Origin: Mesorhizobium sp. L-2-11
GTDB taxonomy: Bacteria; Pseudomonadota; Alphaproteobacteria; Rhizobiales; Rhizobiaceae
NCBI RefSeq assembly: GCF_016756595.1
Contig: NZ_AP023257.1
Coordinates: 1,938,001 to 2,002,000 of the forward strand
Direction of reading: 5' to 3'
Length of the DNA stretch: 64,000 nucleotides
Part shown: one piece after another, positions 61,064 to 64,000 of the stretch
Layout of the letters: every line of letters starts with the position of its first letter
How positions within the stretch are numbered: position 1 is the stretch's first letter
The notes under the pieces: generated by a model
Database searches by the model: none
Seen by the model: only the letters and a program-made list of their open reading frames with translations
What the model was told of the DNA's origin: nothing
Program-made: the position numbers and the translations under genes

Positions 61064-62104
61064 ATGTCCTGGCTGCGCATTTCCTTAACAGCATTCGCCA
61101 TCTCGGCTGCCTTGCCCGTCCATGCGCAAACACTCACCATCACGACCGCAGGCGGCGATTATGGCAACGCCATGAAAGAGGCCATGTGGGGTCCTGCTGC
61201 AAAAGAGCTTGGCTATGAGGTCCGCGAGGAGACCCTGAGCGACGGCCTGGCCGCCTTGAAGATGCAGGTCACCTCGGGGGCAATTGCGACCGACATTATC
61301 CACCTCGGCTCGCCGGAAGGCGCGCAGGCGGCCGCTCAGTCGCTGCTCGAGCCACTCGACTACAAGATCATCGATCCCAAATCCGTGCCGAAGGGCGCAA
61401 AATCCGACTACTGCTATCCGTTCGATTCCTACGGCACCGTCATGTCGTGGAACACCAAGACCTATGGCGAGAACCCGCCGAAGACCTGGGCCGAGTTCTG
61501 GGACGTTGCCAAATTCCCGGGCCGCCGCGCGTTGCGTGCCAATGCACAGGACTCGATCGAGATCGCGCTTCTCTCCGATGGTGTGGCGCCGGCCGACGTC
61601 TATGCCGTGCTCAGCACGCCGGAAGGGCTGGAGCGCGCCATCAAGCGGCTCGAAGCGATCAAACCGGATGTCGCCGTGTGGTGGACCTCGGGAGCCCAGT
61701 CGGCGCAGCTGCTGAAAGACGGTGAGGCGGATCTGGTGGTTACCTGGAACGGACGGGCAGAAACCGTGAAGAAAGATGGCGGCGCGGCTGACTACACGTT
61801 CAAGGGTTCGGTCATCGGCACGGACTGCCTTGGGGTGCCGAAGGGAGCGCCGAACAAGGAAGCCGCGATGAAGCTCATCGCAGCGATGACGCAGCCCGCG
61901 CGTGTTGCCAAGCTGACCGATTTCATCGCCTATGGCCCGGTCAATCCTGCGGCCTATGAGGGTGGCCTGATTCCCGAGGACCGTCTGAAGACGCTTGCGA
62001 CCGCGCCTGAGAATGCCGGCACCTCGGTGTTTTCGAATTCAGAATGGTGGGTCAAGAACGGCGAGGCTGCCCAACAAGCCTTCGATGAGATGATGGCCCG
62101 CTGA
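61064..62104 (+). CDS. ABC transporter periplasmic binding protein (polyamine/opine type)
   Basis: A 346-residue exported protein. The signal peptide ISLTAFAISAALPVHAQ is followed by TLTITTAGGDYGNAMKEAMW, DIIHLGSPEGAQAAAQSLLE, KTWAEFWDVAKFPGRRALRA and VAVWWTSGAQSAQLLKDGEA. It is of the same family as the protein at 43.7 kb but clearly diverged. GGGAGGAGAACC precedes ATG 61064. First gene of the LacI-controlled operon. Ligand unknown. Confidence 0.92.
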   Translation: MSWLRISLTAFAISAALPVHAQTLTITTAGGDYGNAMKEAMWGPAAKELGYEVREETLSDGLAALKMQVTSGAIATDIIHLGSPEGAQAAAQSLLEPLDYKIIDPKSVPKGAKSDYCYPFDSYGTVMSWNTKTYGENPPKTWAEFWDVAKFPGRRALRANAQDSIEIALLSDGVAPADVYAVLSTPEGLERAIKRLEAIKPDVAVWWTSGAQSAQLLKDGEADLVVTWNGRAETVKKDGGAADYTFKGSVIGTDCLGVPKGAPNKEAAMKLIAAMTQPARVAKLTDFIAYGPVNPAAYEGGLIPEDRLKTLATAPENAGTSVFSNSEWWVKNGEAAQQAFDEMMAR

Positions 62105-62129
62105 GTCTCGGTTGATAAGGCTGGAGCAG

Positions 62130-63170
62130 ATGATGAAGTCGCTCCCGATCACCATCGACAGCGTCAGCAAGGCTTACGGGTCCTACGTCGCGCTGGATGA
62201 TGTCTCGCTCGACATTCAAGCTGGCGAGTTCCTCACGCTGCTGGGGCCATCGGGATCGGGCAAAACCACGCTGCTCATGGCTCTGGCCGGTTTTGTCCGG
62301 ACGGATTCCGGAAAACTCTTGTTGGGCGATCGCGACATTACTCGCCTGGCACCCAACAAACGCGACATCGGCATCGTATTCCAGAATTACGCCTTGTTTC
62401 CCCATATGAACGTCCTGGCGAATGTCGCGTATCCGCTGGCGCTGCGCAAGACGCCGAGAGCGGAGGCGCGTCAGCGGGCGCTTGCCACCCTGGCCCGCGT
62501 CAAGCTGGATGGCCTGGCGGAGCGCAATATCGCCGCACTGTCCGGCGGCCAGCGCCAACGGGTGGCATTGGCGCGGGCGATCGTCTTCGAACCGCGCGTC
62601 ATGCTGATGGACGAGCCGCTGTCGGCGCTCGACAAGAACCTGCGCGAAACCATGCAGTACGAGATCCGGCGGCTGCACGACGATCTCGGCATCACCACAA
62701 TCTACGTGACCCACGATCAGCGCGAGGCGCTGATCATGTCTGACCGGATTGCGGTGATGAACTCCGGCCGCATCCAGCAGATCGATACGCCGCAGCGGAT
62801 CTATGATCGTCCATCGACCCGCTTCGTCGCCGAGTTCATGGGCGAGGCCAACATTGTGGCGCCGGGCTCGGTGCGCAGGATCGACGGCGCCGAAGCGTCA
62901 GGCGAAACTCTGATGATCCGCGCCGAAAGCTTCCATCTTGATGCGAAGCTCGTCGGGGCAGACTCAGTGGCTCTCGAAGGCATACTGCGCGCCAAGGCGT
63001 TCCGCGGCGAGAACTGGCTTTTGACACTGGCGCTCGACGGTGGCCAGGAGGTCCTTGTCTGCATTCCGGCAGCGCTGGCCGGCGGCTGCGCCGAGCTTGC
63101 CGCCGGTCAGCGGATGACCGCATATGCACCGGCAGCGAAGGTTCACGCGATACCGGGAGCGCTGGCGTGA
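62130..63170 (+). CDS. ABC transporter ATPase (PotA type)
   Basis: A 346-residue ATPase: Walker A LLGPSGSGKTTLL, IVFQNYALFPHMNVLANVAY, signature LSGGQRQRVALARAI, Walker B VMLMDEPLSALD and YVTHDQREALIMSD. A C-terminal TOBE domain follows. The start is one of two adjacent ATG codons (62130/62133) after GGAG. Its stop overlaps the next GTG start (GTGA). Confidence 0.93.
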   Translation: MMKSLPITIDSVSKAYGSYVALDDVSLDIQAGEFLTLLGPSGSGKTTLLMALAGFVRTDSGKLLLGDRDITRLAPNKRDIGIVFQNYALFPHMNVLANVAYPLALRKTPRAEARQRALATLARVKLDGLAERNIAALSGGQRQRVALARAIVFEPRVMLMDEPLSALDKNLRETMQYEIRRLHDDLGITTIYVTHDQREALIMSDRIAVMNSGRIQQIDTPQRIYDRPSTRFVAEFMGEANIVAPGSVRRIDGAEASGETLMIRAESFHLDAKLVGADSVALEGILRAKAFRGENWLLTLALDGGQEVLVCIPAALAGGCAELAAGQRMTAYAPAAKVHAIPGALA

Positions 63171-64000
63171 CCGTCACTGTGGATCCAGCGCTCCTGGCGG
63201 ATGCGCGACGCGAGCGGCGTTTCTTCCTTTCGCTTTCGCTGCCGGCGCTGTTCATCGTCGGACTAGCGGCGATTTTGCCCATCCTTTGGATCATCCGGCA
63301 ATCTTTCCTGACCACAGGCGGTGAGTACACTTTTGGCAATTACGCGAAAGTGCTTTCGAGCGGACTGACATGGTCGGCGCTCGTCACCACCCTTGAACTG
63401 TCCCTCGGCACGCTGGCGATCTGCATTCTTCTGGGCACCCCGCTGGCACTCGCTTTGGCCAGCGCCAGGCCAAGGGTGGCCAACGTGCTGATGGCCTTCG
63501 TCATGCTGCCATTGTGGACCGCCATCCTGGTGCGCACCTATGGCTGGCTCGTGCTCTTGCGGCGCGATGGCCTGATCAACGCGGCGTTGACTGGTTCGGG
63601 CCTGACGGCGGAGCCTTTGCCGCTGGTCTATAATTTTACCGGAACGCTGATCGGCATGGTTCACTACATGCTGCCGCTGTTTCTGCTGCCGGTTTATGCC
63701 GCGATGCGCGATATCGACCCAAACCTCGTTCGCGCTTCAGCGAGCATGGGAGCCACACTCGGGCAGGTCATCCGCACCGTCATCATGCCGCTGTCGGCCG
63801 GCGGCATTTTTTCGGGTTCGGTCATCGTGCTCATCTATTCCATCGGTTTTTTCATCACGCCGGCGGTGCTGGGCGGCGGCAAGGTAAATCCTCTCTCGAC
63901 CCGGATCGAGCGTGCGCTATCGACCTTTCAGGATTGGGGGTCGGCGAGCGTCCTGGGCATTCTGCTCCTCGTTCTCATGGCGCTGATCGGTGTGATGCTG
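63167..64000 (+). CDS. ABC transporter permease (PotB type), 3' end beyond window
   Basis: The frame opens at GTG 63167, overlapping the ATPase stop, and stays open to the window end (278 codons). A short basic N-terminus (DARRERRF) precedes a first helix LSLPALFIVGLAAILPILW. Further helices follow, and the EAA loop ASMGATLGQVIRTVIMPLSA gives the contact site for the ATPase. Unlike the fused permease at 41.9 kb, length so far fits a single PotB unit, so a separate PotC gene is expected downstream. Confidence 0.9.
   Translation, partial: MTVTVDPALLADARRERRFFLSLSLPALFIVGLAAILPILWIIRQSFLTTGGEYTFGNYAKVLSSGLTWSALVTTLELSLGTLAICILLGTPLALALASARPRVANVLMAFVMLPLWTAILVRTYGWLVLLRRDGLINAALTGSGLTAEPLPLVYNFTGTLIGMVHYMLPLFLLPVYAAMRDIDPNLVRASASMGATLGQVIRTVIMPLSAGGIFSGSVIVLIYSIGFFITPAVLGGGKVNPLSTRIERALSTFQDWGSASVLGILLLVLMALIGVML

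Overview
The window looks like chromosome of a Mesorhizobium-type alphaproteobacterium (Rhizobiales). The reasons are a CtrA cell-cycle block (sciP, fliJ, ctrA, chpT, eipA) with GANTC methylation sites ahead of ctrA, GGAAC-N17-GTT (EcfG-type) promoters, a Ros/MucR regulator, DUF982 and DUF1236 genes, rhizobial mosaic palindromic repeats, and uniformly high GC. This is inferred from gene content; no database search was run.

Layout. Positions 1-5.4 kb are an accessory, partly decayed segment. It holds a complete IS66-family element with an exact 8-bp target duplication that splits a tiny ORF, several small stress-type genes, a broken DUF1236 gene, a 35-residue membrane protein, and a frameshifted xanthine dehydrogenase tail. 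It ends at the 3' side of a tRNA-Met(CAT). From 5.8 to 25.3 kb is mainly core: Gfo/Idh oxidoreductase, mnmA, the sciP-fliJ-ctrA-receiver-chpT-eipA block, a coiled-coil membrane protein, a SPOUT rRNA/tRNA methyltransferase, an ArsR regulator, HugZ-like, CaiB-like and SDR enzymes, a glutathionyl-hydroquinone reductase, Nudix, phosphoesterase, hydrolase and a TPR protein. leuA (25.7-27.5 kb) is preceded by a short ORF with four consecutive Leu codons, a likely attenuation leader.

The most interesting part is 29.5-47.2 kb. A ten-gene minus-strand operon runs from 40428 down to 29476 with four 4-nt stop/start overlaps. In order it encodes a two-subunit CoA-transferase, a CaiB-type CoA-transferase, a D-2-hydroxyacid dehydrogenase, a class II aldolase, an FGGY kinase, a ThDP enzyme, a DMSO-reductase-family molybdoenzyme, an AhpD-like protein and a rhodanese. 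Divergent to it is a polyamine-type ABC transporter whose two permeases are fused, followed by an IclR regulator and an FAD-linked 2-hydroxyacid oxidase. Two nearly identical 18-bp palindromes, GTTCTAnAATATnGAACA, lie in the divergent promoter region, one next to each gene set. They are good candidates for the IclR operators. I do not recognise a described pathway with this gene set, and the substrate is unknown.

From 47.4 to 64 kb come a MucR-like protein that has lost three of four zinc ligands, an SLC13-type carrier, an antiporter remnant, a LysR/cupin divergent pair, a DUF924 gene, tRNA-Gln(TTG), pyruvate phosphate dikinase, small conserved genes, an acyl-CoA synthetase and a DUF1499 protein. 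Last is a second polyamine-type ABC operon divergent from a LacI regulator, with a perfect 18-bp palindrome between them. That operon runs off the window inside its first permease gene.
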